A stretch of 64,000 bases of DNA, taken from assembly GCF_001625325.1 (NCBI RefSeq), contig NZ_JRQQ01000002.1, forward strand, positions 248,001 through 312,000, in the 5' to 3' direction. Shown here piece after piece: positions 32,526-40,241 of this stretch (position 1 is the first letter of the stretch; every line of letters begins with the position of its first letter). Origin of the DNA: Croceicoccus estronivorus. GTDB lineage: Bacteria > Pseudomonadota > Alphaproteobacteria > Sphingomonadales > Sphingomonadaceae. The notes below the pieces were generated by a model. The model did not search any database, was not told the origin of the DNA, and worked only from the letters and a program-made list of their open reading frames with translations. The translations under genes and the position numbers were made by a program.

Positions 32526-34211
32526 ATGTCCATGCTGAAAGAACCGGGCCGAAAGTACCGTCCCTTCCCGCAAATCGACCTGCCGAACCGGCAGTGGCCG
32601 AGCCAAACCATCACCACGCCGCCACGTTGGCTCTCCACCGACCTGCGCGATGGGAACCAGTCCATCATCGACCCCATGGACGCGGTAAAGAAGAACCGTT
32701 TTTTCGATCTCCTGGTCGAAGTCGGCTTCAAGGAAATCGAAGTGGGCTTTCCTGCCGCCGGTCAGACAGAGTTCGATTTCATCAGTTCGCTGGTCCGCGA
32801 AGGTCGTATTCCTGACGATGTCATGGTTCAGGTTCTGACCCAATCTCGTGAAGATCTGATCCGAACAAGCTTCGACAGCCTGGAAGGTGCCCGGGCGGCG
32901 ATCATTCACCTGTACAATGCCGTTTCGCCTGCCTGGCGGGACATTGTCTTCCAGATGAGCAAGGAAGAGGTGAAACAGATCGCGATCAAGGGCGCAAAGG
33001 TGCTGCGCGACGAAGCCGCCAAGCGCCCGGGGACCGACTGGTTCTTCGAATACAGTCCTGAAACCTTTTCAACCGCCGAACTGGATTTCAGTCTGGAAGT
33101 TTGTGAAGCGGTTATGGATGTACTCCAACCGACACCAGACCATCCGTTGATCTTCAATTTGCCGGCAACTGTCGAAGCGGCAACACCCAATATCTACGCG
33201 GATCAGGTTGAATATTTCCATCGCAATATCCCGCGCCGCGACAGCGTCGTAATCTCTCTGCATACTCATAATGACCGGGGTACCGGCGTTGCCGCCGCTG
33301 AACTGGGCATGATGGCCGGTGCAGATCGCGTGGAAGGCTGCCTGTTCGGCAATGGTGAACGCACAGGCAACTGTTGCCTGGTCACCGTAGCGCTGAACAT
33401 GTACACGCAAGGGATTGATCCTGCGCTGGATTTCTCTGACATCGACAAGGCCATCGAGGTCGTCGAATATTGCAACCAGATTCCGGTACACCAGCGCCAC
33501 CCCTATGGTGGCGAGCTGGTCTTCACGGCTTTTTCCGGCAGCCATCAGGATGCGATCAAGAAAGGGTTTGCCGCACATGAGCGGCAGAACGACGAGCAAT
33601 GGAAGGTACCCTACCTGCCGATCGACCCAGCTGATCTGGGCCGCAACTACGAAGCAGTGATCCGCGTAAACTCGCAGAGCGGTAAGGGAGGCTTCGCTTG
33701 GGTCCTGGAGAAGGATCAGGGGCTGAAACTGCCGAAAAAGATGCAGGCTGACTTCTCGAAATATGTCCAGCAACTGGCCGATAAATTAGGACGTGAATTA
33801 AACGCCGACGATATTTGGCAAGTCTTTCGCGAGACCTATTTCGTGCAGGTAGACAAGCGCCGCTATCAATTGGTCGATTTCGACGAGACCCGAGCGAATG
33901 ATGGCACCCGTCTGTTCACTGGTACTATAAAAGTGGACGGGCAGGAACAACGTGTCAGCGGGCGCGGCAAAGGGCTGATTTCCTCGGTCCTGGCAACACT
34001 GGAAGATGCCTTCGGACTGCAACTCGAAGTCGCCGATTACAGCGAACATGCGCTGGGCACTGGCACGGACGCACGGGCAGCGGCTTATCTCGAATGTCGC
34101 ACACCCGCAGGCCAGACCGTCTGGGGCGTTGGCATCGATGAAGATGTAGCCGCGGCCAGCGTCCGGGCGATCGTTAGCGCAGCGAACAGCGCGGCTAGAG
34201 ACACCAAGTAA
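32526..34211 (+). CDS. leuA: 2-isopropylmalate synthase
   Basis: Condenses 2-ketoisovalerate with acetyl-CoA, the committed leucine step. The 561-residue protein belongs to the longer LeuA subfamily. It has the catalytic start TDLRDGNQSIIDPMD, the metal-binding segment SLHTHNDRGTGVAAAELG and GNGERTGNCCLVTVALN. The C-terminal LeuA dimer/regulatory domain (about 430-561) is where leucine feedback acts in the family. TAAGG is spaced nine bases from the ATG but can be hidden in a hairpin. leuB, leuC and leuD are not nearby. Confidence 0.97.
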   Translation: MSMLKEPGRKYRPFPQIDLPNRQWPSQTITTPPRWLSTDLRDGNQSIIDPMDAVKKNRFFDLLVEVGFKEIEVGFPAAGQTEFDFISSLVREGRIPDDVMVQVLTQSREDLIRTSFDSLEGARAAIIHLYNAVSPAWRDIVFQMSKEEVKQIAIKGAKVLRDEAAKRPGTDWFFEYSPETFSTAELDFSLEVCEAVMDVLQPTPDHPLIFNLPATVEAATPNIYADQVEYFHRNIPRRDSVVISLHTHNDRGTGVAAAELGMMAGADRVEGCLFGNGERTGNCCLVTVALNMYTQGIDPALDFSDIDKAIEVVEYCNQIPVHQRHPYGGELVFTAFSGSHQDAIKKGFAAHERQNDEQWKVPYLPIDPADLGRNYEAVIRVNSQSGKGGFAWVLEKDQGLKLPKKMQADFSKYVQQLADKLGRELNADDIWQVFRETYFVQVDKRRYQLVDFDETRANDGTRLFTGTIKVDGQEQRVSGRGKGLISSVLATLEDAFGLQLEVADYSEHALGTGTDARAAAYLECRTPAGQTVWGVGIDEDVAAASVRAIVSAANSAARDTK

Positions 34212-34221
34212 CCCAAAGTAC

Positions 34222-34255
34222 GGCCGGGCAGGTCAACTGTCCGGCCAATATTTTT
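34222..34255. terminator. Rho-independent terminator after leuA
   Basis: GGCCGGGCAG (34222-34231) pairs with CTGTCCGGCC (34237-34246; one G-U pair) around a GTCAA loop, followed by AATATTTTT ending at 34255. It lies between leuA and a convergent minus-strand gene. Confidence 0.9.
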
Positions 34256-34285
34256 GCCAGCGATTTAATCTGATAGCCGAGGGAC

Positions 34286-35077
34286 TTACCCCCCGCCCCA
34301 TACCCTGACAAAGCGCTGATTGGCCGAAGGCGCAATCCGCAGTTTTCGCGCTTCCGGGCCAACAATTTCATCCGCTTTTGCAAGCGGGCCATTCTCGATC
34401 AGAAAATCGATCAACCGCGCGGCGATCTTGGCCGCAACGGCTTGGTCATCGGCCAGTTCCGGCTCCACTCTCACCTCTTGACCGACAAAGAATGCCGCTC
34501 CCTCGCTCTGCATACCGCCATCTGGAGACATGCCGAGCCCAACAAACCCGCGCGCTGGGAAGACTCCACCCTTGGTCCAGTTGGACACGATCTGGGTGAA
34601 ATAGTTCGGCCCCATGCAGCTGCGGGCAGGATGCCAAACCACCGCAACCAACGATTCCAGGGAACACAATCGGGCAGCTAGACGAGTCATAGTCTGCACA
34701 ACCGGCTCAATCCGTTCACCCCCTGCCAAATGCGGCCCCGGATAAAGCGAAACTGCCTCCAATCCATTCAGATCGAGATCGTCGGGGATATCGAACCGAT
34801 ATGCACAATCGGGGCCAGCGCGCGCAGGTCCGTTCCCCACTCCGGTCAGATCGAAAGTCAGCCCATTTATAAGCAATTCCACCCACCGGCGCTGATTATC
34901 GCCTGCGGGCTCGGCCAAGGCCTGTACTGATTCTCGCAATCGATCTTCGGAATCGTGACTGACCGAGAAGCTTCCATCCTTTTCGGCAAGAGCCCGAATT
35001 GCGGCGACTTCAGGCCGCTTCCCACGCGGGAATAGCAGCGACAAGCCGCGCACGCCAATGCTTGTATCATTGTTCAT
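34286..35077 (-). CDS. Conserved-looking protein of unknown function
   Basis: I do not recognise this family with confidence. From the ATG at 35077 (MNNDTSIGVRGLSLLFPRGK) the product is 263 residues, with no signal peptide and no membrane segment. It has an alpha/beta-like composition. Notable stretches are CAYRFDIPDDLDLNGLEAVS, VAVVWHPARSCMGPNYFTQI and GFVGLGMSPDGGMQSEGAAF. A DUF4261-like fold is possible from the central WHPA-type segment, but this is a guess. The frame continues open upstream to 35272 with composition that looks non-coding. Codon use in the chosen part resembles neighbouring genes. It is downstream of the flavodoxin-like gene on the same strand. Confidence 0.6.
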   Translation of the reverse strand: MNNDTSIGVRGLSLLFPRGKRPEVAAIRALAEKDGSFSVSHDSEDRLRESVQALAEPAGDNQRRWVELLINGLTFDLTGVGNGPARAGPDCAYRFDIPDDLDLNGLEAVSLYPGPHLAGGERIEPVVQTMTRLAARLCSLESLVAVVWHPARSCMGPNYFTQIVSNWTKGGVFPARGFVGLGMSPDGGMQSEGAAFFVGQEVRVEPELADDQAVAAKIAARLIDFLIENGPLAKADEIVGPEARKLRIAPSANQRFVRVWGGG

Positions 35078-35180
35078 GAGGCTTCCAGTACCAACGTCTC
35101 GATTGCCGTGCGATCTGACCGGAAACCATTTATGCGTCGACCCTCGACTTAAGCTTTTGCATCCGATTTGGAGGTGTCTC

Positions 35181-35672
35181 TCAGAAGACCCCCAGTTGCA
35201 GACCTTGCGCCAATGCGGCCCCAAGCTCGCGGCATTGCTCGAGAACTTCATCAGACACGCTTTTGGGGGCAAGAATCTCCTCCGGCGTCTGCGCGTCGCA
35301 ATTCACAATCAACGGTTCGGCAACCCGCTTCAGCCGCCAGCCCATCACAATTCTGTCGATCTGTGCCTGCGCACCACGACCGTCTGATCCGGCCGCAATC
35401 ACTGTTGCGTAGGCCCGCCCCTCCACTTCACCCAACAGCGGGTAATAGCACCGGTCGAACATTTCTTTCATGGCACCGCTCATAGCTGCCAGGTTTTCGG
35501 GGCACAGGAAGAGATAACCGCCTGCCTCCAGCAAATCCTGTGGGCTGACCTGTTCCGCACAGAGAAGTCGCCCGCCCGGCCCTGCGCCCTCCGCGGCAGC
35601 CAGTGCCATGGCACGGGATGCTCCGGTGCGGCTATGCCATACGATCAGAAGTGGGCCATGCGTTGTGCTCAT
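35181..35672 (-). CDS. Flavodoxin-like / NAD(P)H-dependent reductase-type protein
   Basis: A 163-residue protein beginning MSTTHGPLLIVWHSRTGASR. The phosphate-loop position HSRTGASRAMA matches the flavodoxin pattern. LFLCPENLAAMSGAMKEMFDRCYYP is the second flavin-contact region seen in the flavodoxin/FMN-reductase fold. It probably binds FMN; the partner is unknown. In-frame ATGs upstream (35693, 35714, 35756) are possible starts, but their residues look less conserved. It is divergent from recJ. It may form a pair with the unrecognised gene 104 bases downstream. Confidence 0.75.
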   Translation of the reverse strand: MSTTHGPLLIVWHSRTGASRAMALAAAEGAGPGGRLLCAEQVSPQDLLEAGGYLFLCPENLAAMSGAMKEMFDRCYYPLLGEVEGRAYATVIAAGSDGRGAQAQIDRIVMGWRLKRVAEPLIVNCDAQTPEEILAPKSVSDEVLEQCRELGAALAQGLQLGVF

Positions 35673-35754
35673 CCGCGCTCGAATCCCGCCCATTCTGTCG
35701 ATTGTCAAATGCATGGGCTTTTCCGACTGCAAACCGTAGGCTAGCCGCAAGGAC

Positions 35755-37548
35755 ATGGCATCGCGTCAAGCAAGTGCAGTCTTCGGCATCGAACGCTCTC
35801 TCGGTGGGCGCGCATGGCATTGGCGTGGCGGCAACATGGACCTTGCTGATGGTGCCGTCGGGATGGAAGACGATCTCGTCGATCAACTGCTTCTCGCCCG
35901 CGGTGTCCCTCGCGAGGATCTGGCTCGCCACCGAAACCCGACCTTACGGGAATTCCTGCCTGATCCCTCGGAATTTCAGGATATGGATACCGCCGCCGAA
36001 CGCCTGGCACAGGCAGTCCTGACCGGGGAAGCGGTCACCATCTACGGTGATTATGACGTCGATGGCGCGACCAGCGCGGCGTTACTCATCCGTTTGCTGC
36101 GTATGTTGGGCCATCCAGCGGGGTATTACATACCGGATCGCCTTCTGGAGGGATATGGCCCCAGCGGCGAAGCACTGGTCCGACTGGCGGAGCAGGGTAG
36201 CAGTCTTGTCGTGACTGTCGATTGCGGCGCGATGGCCCATCAGGCTCTTCAGCAAGCCCGAGATGCCGGACTGGACGTCATTGTAGTCGACCACCACAAG
36301 TGTCCGGTAGAGCTCCCTCATGCCGTGGCGCTGGTGAACCCCAACCGGCTGGACGAAGGCGATATTGGGGCTGCTCATGGGCATTTGGCCGCCGTAGGAG
36401 TCGCCTTTCTGCTCGCCGTAGCAACCGTGCGGGCCCTTCGATCGCGCAACTACTTCGAAACCCGACCTGAGCCGAACCTGTTCGCCCTGCTCGATCTTGT
36501 AGCACTCGGAACGGTAGCGGACGTTGCCGCCATTCATGGACTCAATCGAGCCATGGTCTCCCAAGGCCTGAAAGTTATGGCACGGCGTGAAAACATCGGC
36601 ATGGCAGCTCTGATCGATGCCTCTCGGCTGAGCCGTGCCCCCGTGTGCAGTGATCTCGGCTTTGCACTGGGGCCGCGAATCAACGCCGGAGGTCGTGTCG
36701 GAGAATCAACATTGGGCGTGCGCCTGTTAACCACAGAGGACCCTGACGAGGCTCGTGCGATCGCGGCACAACTGTCGCAACTCAATGAGGAACGGAGAGC
36801 GATCGAAGCTGCCGTACAGGAAGAGGCCGAGGCACAGCTCGTCACGCAGCATAATCGTGCAGTGGTTGTCCTCGCTGGAAACGGCTGGCACCCAGGGGTG
36901 ATCGGAATCGTCGCTGGTCGTATCAAGGAAAAGACCGGTAAGCCGTCAGTCGTCATTGCGCTCGATGCCGATGAAGAAACGGGCAATGGCAAAGGTTCGG
37001 GACGATCGATCACCGGGGTAGATCTGGGCGCGGCGATCATCGCCGCGCGCGAATACGGCCTGCTTGTGGCAGGCGGCGGTCATGCGATGGCCGCTGGGCT
37101 CACCATAGAAGCCGGACGAATCAATGCCCTGGCCGACTTCCTGGACGAGCAACTTGGACGGGCAGTTTCCATGGCCCAAGCCCAGCAATCCATGTTGCTG
37201 GATCTCGCAGTGGCACCTGGCGGATTGAAACCCGCGCTCGTCGAATCGCTGGAAAGCGCAGGTCCTTATGGTGTCGGATGGCCTGGCCCGCGCATCGCAG
37301 TCGGGCCAGTGCGCCTGATCAAGGCAGACATTGTCGGTAAGGATCACGTTCGCATGATTGCTGCGGGGCAGGATGGAGCCTCGTTCAAGGCAATCGCTTT
37401 CCGCGCGGCCGAGAGCGAGATGGGTCAGGCTTTGTTGCACGGTTCACGGGGCCGTAACCTCTGGCTGGCCGGACGGGCAAAGATCGATGATTGGTCCAGC
37501 AGACCACAGGCTGAACTGCATGTTGAGGACGCCGCATGGGCCAACTAA
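35755..37548 (+). CDS. recJ: Single-stranded-DNA-specific exonuclease RecJ
   Basis: A 5'-3' single-strand exonuclease of recombination and mismatch repair. The 597-residue protein has the DHH-family motifs TIYGDYDVDGATSAALL (motif I), VTVDCG (motif II) and VVDHHK (motif III). The DHHA1 domain contains GRSITGVDLGAAI and GGGHAMAAGLT, and a C-terminal OB domain follows. AAGGA just before the ATG supports the start, although residues 1-28 are variable. It is followed by two tRNA genes. Confidence 0.97.
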   Translation: MASRQASAVFGIERSLGGRAWHWRGGNMDLADGAVGMEDDLVDQLLLARGVPREDLARHRNPTLREFLPDPSEFQDMDTAAERLAQAVLTGEAVTIYGDYDVDGATSAALLIRLLRMLGHPAGYYIPDRLLEGYGPSGEALVRLAEQGSSLVVTVDCGAMAHQALQQARDAGLDVIVVDHHKCPVELPHAVALVNPNRLDEGDIGAAHGHLAAVGVAFLLAVATVRALRSRNYFETRPEPNLFALLDLVALGTVADVAAIHGLNRAMVSQGLKVMARRENIGMAALIDASRLSRAPVCSDLGFALGPRINAGGRVGESTLGVRLLTTEDPDEARAIAAQLSQLNEERRAIEAAVQEEAEAQLVTQHNRAVVVLAGNGWHPGVIGIVAGRIKEKTGKPSVVIALDADEETGNGKGSGRSITGVDLGAAIIAAREYGLLVAGGGHAMAAGLTIEAGRINALADFLDEQLGRAVSMAQAQQSMLLDLAVAPGGLKPALVESLESAGPYGVGWPGPRIAVGPVRLIKADIVGKDHVRMIAAGQDGASFKAIAFRAAESEMGQALLHGSRGRNLWLAGRAKIDDWSSRPQAELHVEDAAWAN

Positions 37549-37618
37549 ATTCATGATGCGCAAAGCAGGGGTTGACCAGTCCATCCACCACCCCTAAAGG
37601 CGCGGGCCTGCACAGAGT

Positions 37619-37693
37619 GGCCCCTTCGTCTAGCGGTCAGGACGCGGCCCTTTCACGGCTGAAACACGGGTTCGATTCCCGTAGGGGTCACCA
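37619..37693 (+). tRNA. tRNA-Glu (anticodon UUC)
   Basis: A 75-base cloverleaf including an encoded CCA end. The acceptor stem is GGCCCCT/AGGGGTC, the anticodon stem CGGCC/GGCTG has TTC at 37652-37654, and the T-loop TTCGATT is present. The sequence matches the bacterial tRNA-Glu pattern. Confidence 0.97.
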
Positions 37694-37736
37694 CAAGTGC
37701 AGCATAGTTTTCCGCGCATAGCCGCGGACATTCCGC

Positions 37737-37811
37737 GGCCCCTTCGTCTAGCGGTCAGGACGCGGCCCTCTCACGGCTGAAACACGGGTTCGATTCCCGT
37801 AGGGGTCACCA
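37737..37811 (+). tRNA. tRNA-Glu (anticodon CUC)
   Basis: The second tRNA-Glu, 43 bases after the first. It is identical over all 75 bases except one: the first anticodon base is C instead of T (CTC at 37770-37772). CCA is encoded. A CCGCGG/CCGCGG hairpin lies in the spacer between the two genes. Confidence 0.97.
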
Positions 37812-37881
37812 GTTTCCTCCCTGTTGATGGATCACTTTTTAAGCTGGTTCGTCCCCTGCCCTCCGGCTAAGGCCTAGCTCC

Positions 37882-39081
37882 ATGAGCGAGCGTAGTCCTC
37901 TCCCTTGGCTGGGTATCGTTCTGGCCGTTATCAGCAGCATAGTACTGTTGGCAGCCGGAACCGAAATTGAACTCGTACTCGCCAATCTCCTTCTTTGGAT
38001 TGGCACACTGTGGATTTCACGCCCCGAAATTGCCCCCAGCCAACCGCGCCGTGACAGGGTAAACTTCACCCGCGACAGTATGCGTTCGCTGATCGAGCAC
38101 TCCGGGCTTCCGCTGCTCATGCTGGACCAGAGCCGAATCGTGATCGCCAATTCCGCTGCACGCGAGGCACTGGGGCGGCATATCATCGGGCAGGATGCCC
38201 GAGTCGCTCTGCGACACCCTGCTGCCATCGCGTTGCTGGACGATCCAGCGGGGGGCAGCACGACCATAAAAGGCCTGACCGGCGCGCGCAGCATCTGGCA
38301 AATGAGCCGCTATCCTGTGGACGAGCGCTATTGGATCGTCGAACTGATCAATCGCACGGCGGAAGCCGACATTAGCCGCGCACATACCGATTTCGTCGCC
38401 AATGCCAGTCACGAACTTCGCACTCCCCTGGCGTCAATCATCGGTTACGTCGAAACGCTGGCTGACAGCGATCAGAAAGTCGATCCCGAAACCGCTGCAC
38501 GTTTTCACGGTACCGTCCTCAAAGAAGCAAAGCGGCTGCAGACCCTCGTCGATGATCTCATGTCGCTTTCCCGGATCGAAGCAGAGAAGCACGATCTGCC
38601 CAATACGCGAATCGAGTTGAATGGAGTTGCGGCACAGGCTGCACGAGACGCCGGTCGACCGGAGGACAAGGATCGAATCGAGATCAAAAAGGCTCCGGGA
38701 CCACTTTTTGTCAGAGGGGACCGTCAGCAGCTTGAACAACTGGTACGCAATCTGGTCGACAACGCACTCAAATATGGGGATCCCCAAGGCACTGTGACCG
38801 TCGCCCTGTCCCTGGATGACAACGACAGTGCAATTCTGGAAGTTAAGGATGAAGGGGAAGGAATCGCTCCTGAGCACATCCCCCACCTCACCCGCCGTTT
38901 CTATCGTACCGACCCCGGACGAAGCAGAGCCGCTGGAGGCACCGGCCTTGGGCTTGCTATCGTCAAGCACATCGTGGAACGTCATAAGGGGCGTCTGGAC
39001 ATTGCCAGCAAGCCGGGAGAAGGCACTCGTATCACCATTCGCTTCCCGACATTACCGGACGATACCGGCGAAATGTCATGA
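37882..39081 (+). CDS. phoR: Phosphate-sensing histidine kinase PhoR
   Basis: A membrane histidine kinase controlling PhoB. The 399-residue protein has two N-terminal hydrophobic segments (about 10-26 and 31-45) and a PAS-like region (about 65-160). The HisKA box ANASHELRTPLASIIGY has phospho-acceptor His177. The ATPase domain carries the N box (LVRNLVDNALKYGD), G1 (VKDEGEGI) and G2 (GGTGLGLAIVKHI). It heads the operon phoR-pstS-pstC-pstA-pstB-phoU-phoB. Its stop codon lies within a putative Pho box for the downstream genes. Confidence 0.95.
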   Translation: MSERSPLPWLGIVLAVISSIVLLAAGTEIELVLANLLLWIGTLWISRPEIAPSQPRRDRVNFTRDSMRSLIEHSGLPLLMLDQSRIVIANSAAREALGRHIIGQDARVALRHPAAIALLDDPAGGSTTIKGLTGARSIWQMSRYPVDERYWIVELINRTAEADISRAHTDFVANASHELRTPLASIIGYVETLADSDQKVDPETAARFHGTVLKEAKRLQTLVDDLMSLSRIEAEKHDLPNTRIELNGVAAQAARDAGRPEDKDRIEIKKAPGPLFVRGDRQQLEQLVRNLVDNALKYGDPQGTVTVALSLDDNDSAILEVKDEGEGIAPEHIPHLTRRFYRTDPGRSRAAGGTGLGLAIVKHIVERHKGRLDIASKPGEGTRITIRFPTLPDDTGEMS

Positions 39082-39090
39082 AGGTGTCAT
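39073..39090 (+). promoter_or_regulatory. Putative Pho box upstream of pstS
   Basis: ATGTCAT (39073-39079), the spacer GAAG, then GTGTCAT (39084-39090): two TGTCAT half-sites in the 11-base repeat of the PhoB-binding consensus CTGTCAT-N4-CTGTCAT. It overlaps the last codons of phoR and is 67 bases upstream of the chosen pstS start. TATAAT (39090-39095) abuts it. Confidence 0.65.
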
Positions 39091-39156
39091 ATAATCGGGA
39101 CATCGCCCGGCGGGCCAGCCACTCACATGGCTAAAACCAAGGAAGGGCAATCAAAC

Positions 39157-40206
39157 ATGAAAAAGTCTCTTTTCCTCGCAACGGCTGTAGCCGCCAGCGC
39201 CCTGCTGGCAGCCTGTGGCGGTGGCGATGCCGCCAGCGGCGATACGCGCGATTCGATTCGGGCCGTAGGCTCGTCGACTGTCTATCCGTTCGCCAAGGCT
39301 GTCTCGGAAGCTTTCGCCAAATCCTACCCCGACTTCAAATCGCCGATTATCGAATCGACCGGTACGGGCGGCGGCATGAAGCTGTTCTGCGCTGGCGTCG
39401 GGGCTGAAAATCCCGACATCACCAATGCTTCGCGCCGTATGAAGAAGTCCGAATTCGATGACTGCCAAGCCAATGGCGTCAAGGAAATCGTCGAAATTCA
39501 GGTTGGGCTCGACGGCATCGCATTGGCTTCGGCCAAGGGCGGAATCGACATGAACCTCACGCCTGAAATCGTTTACAAGGCGCTTGCAGCCAAGCCTTTC
39601 GGCAAGGATCAGACCGCCAAGACCTGGAAAGACGTCGATCCGTCACTGCCGGACGCCCCGATCCTCGTTTACGGTCCGCCGTCGACTTCAGGTACTCGTG
39701 ACGCACTGAAGGAACTGATCCTTGAGGCCGGTTGTAAGACCGACGCCGAAACCAAGGCGCTTAAGGAAACCGACGAAGACAAGTTCAAGCAGATCTGCAC
39801 GGAAGTGCGCAGTGACGGCGCCTATGTCGATGCCGGTGAAAACGACAATCTGATCGTGCAGAAGATCGAAGCCAATCCGAAGGCTCTCGGCATTTTCGGC
39901 TACAGCTATCTCGAAGAAAACGCGGACAAGCTGCAGGGCCTGACCGTGAACGGTGTTGAACCCACCTACGAAAACATTTCGAGCTTCGCCTACCCGGGTG
40001 CCCGTCCGCTCTTCATCTATGTGAAAAAAGCCCACTTGGCTGCCATTCCCGGCCTGAAGGAATTCGTCGGTGAATGGCCGAAGATGTGGGGCAAGGGCGG
40101 ACCGCTCGCCAAGATCGGTCTCGTCGCCTCACCTGATGACGTGATGGCCAAGAGCGCAGACGCTGCGACAAACTTCACGCCGCTTAACGGCGACGACCTG
40201 AAGTAA
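39157..40206 (+). CDS. pstS: Phosphate ABC transporter substrate-binding protein
   Basis: The periplasmic phosphate receptor. I start at the ATG at 39157 (MKKSLFLATAVAASALLAAC), preceded by GGAAGGG, rather than the ATG ten codons upstream. The signal ends in a lipobox (LLAAC, Cys20), so the protein is probably a lipoprotein. The phosphate-binding motifs VGSSTVYPFAKAVSEAF, ESTGTGGGMKLFC and PPSTSGTRDALKEL are intact. It has 349 residues and is followed by pstC 35 bases later. Confidence 0.95.
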   Translation: MKKSLFLATAVAASALLAACGGGDAASGDTRDSIRAVGSSTVYPFAKAVSEAFAKSYPDFKSPIIESTGTGGGMKLFCAGVGAENPDITNASRRMKKSEFDDCQANGVKEIVEIQVGLDGIALASAKGGIDMNLTPEIVYKALAAKPFGKDQTAKTWKDVDPSLPDAPILVYGPPSTSGTRDALKELILEAGCKTDAETKALKETDEDKFKQICTEVRSDGAYVDAGENDNLIVQKIEANPKALGIFGYSYLEENADKLQGLTVNGVEPTYENISSFAYPGARPLFIYVKKAHLAAIPGLKEFVGEWPKMWGKGGPLAKIGLVASPDDVMAKSADAATNFTPLNGDDLK

Positions 40207-40241
40207 CGACCAACACGATCTGATATAAGGACCGAAGACGA

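Noticed and set aside
37958-37972. A perfect GAAC-N7-GAAC LexA-type motif inside phoR
   Set aside because: It lies within coding sequence near the phoR start; with eight fixed bases about two chance matches are expected in 64 kb on both strands.
39090-39095. TATAAT as the -10 box of the pstS promoter
   Set aside because: It overlaps the second Pho half-site, which is too close for the normal PhoB-to--10 spacing, so I did not list it as a separate promoter.
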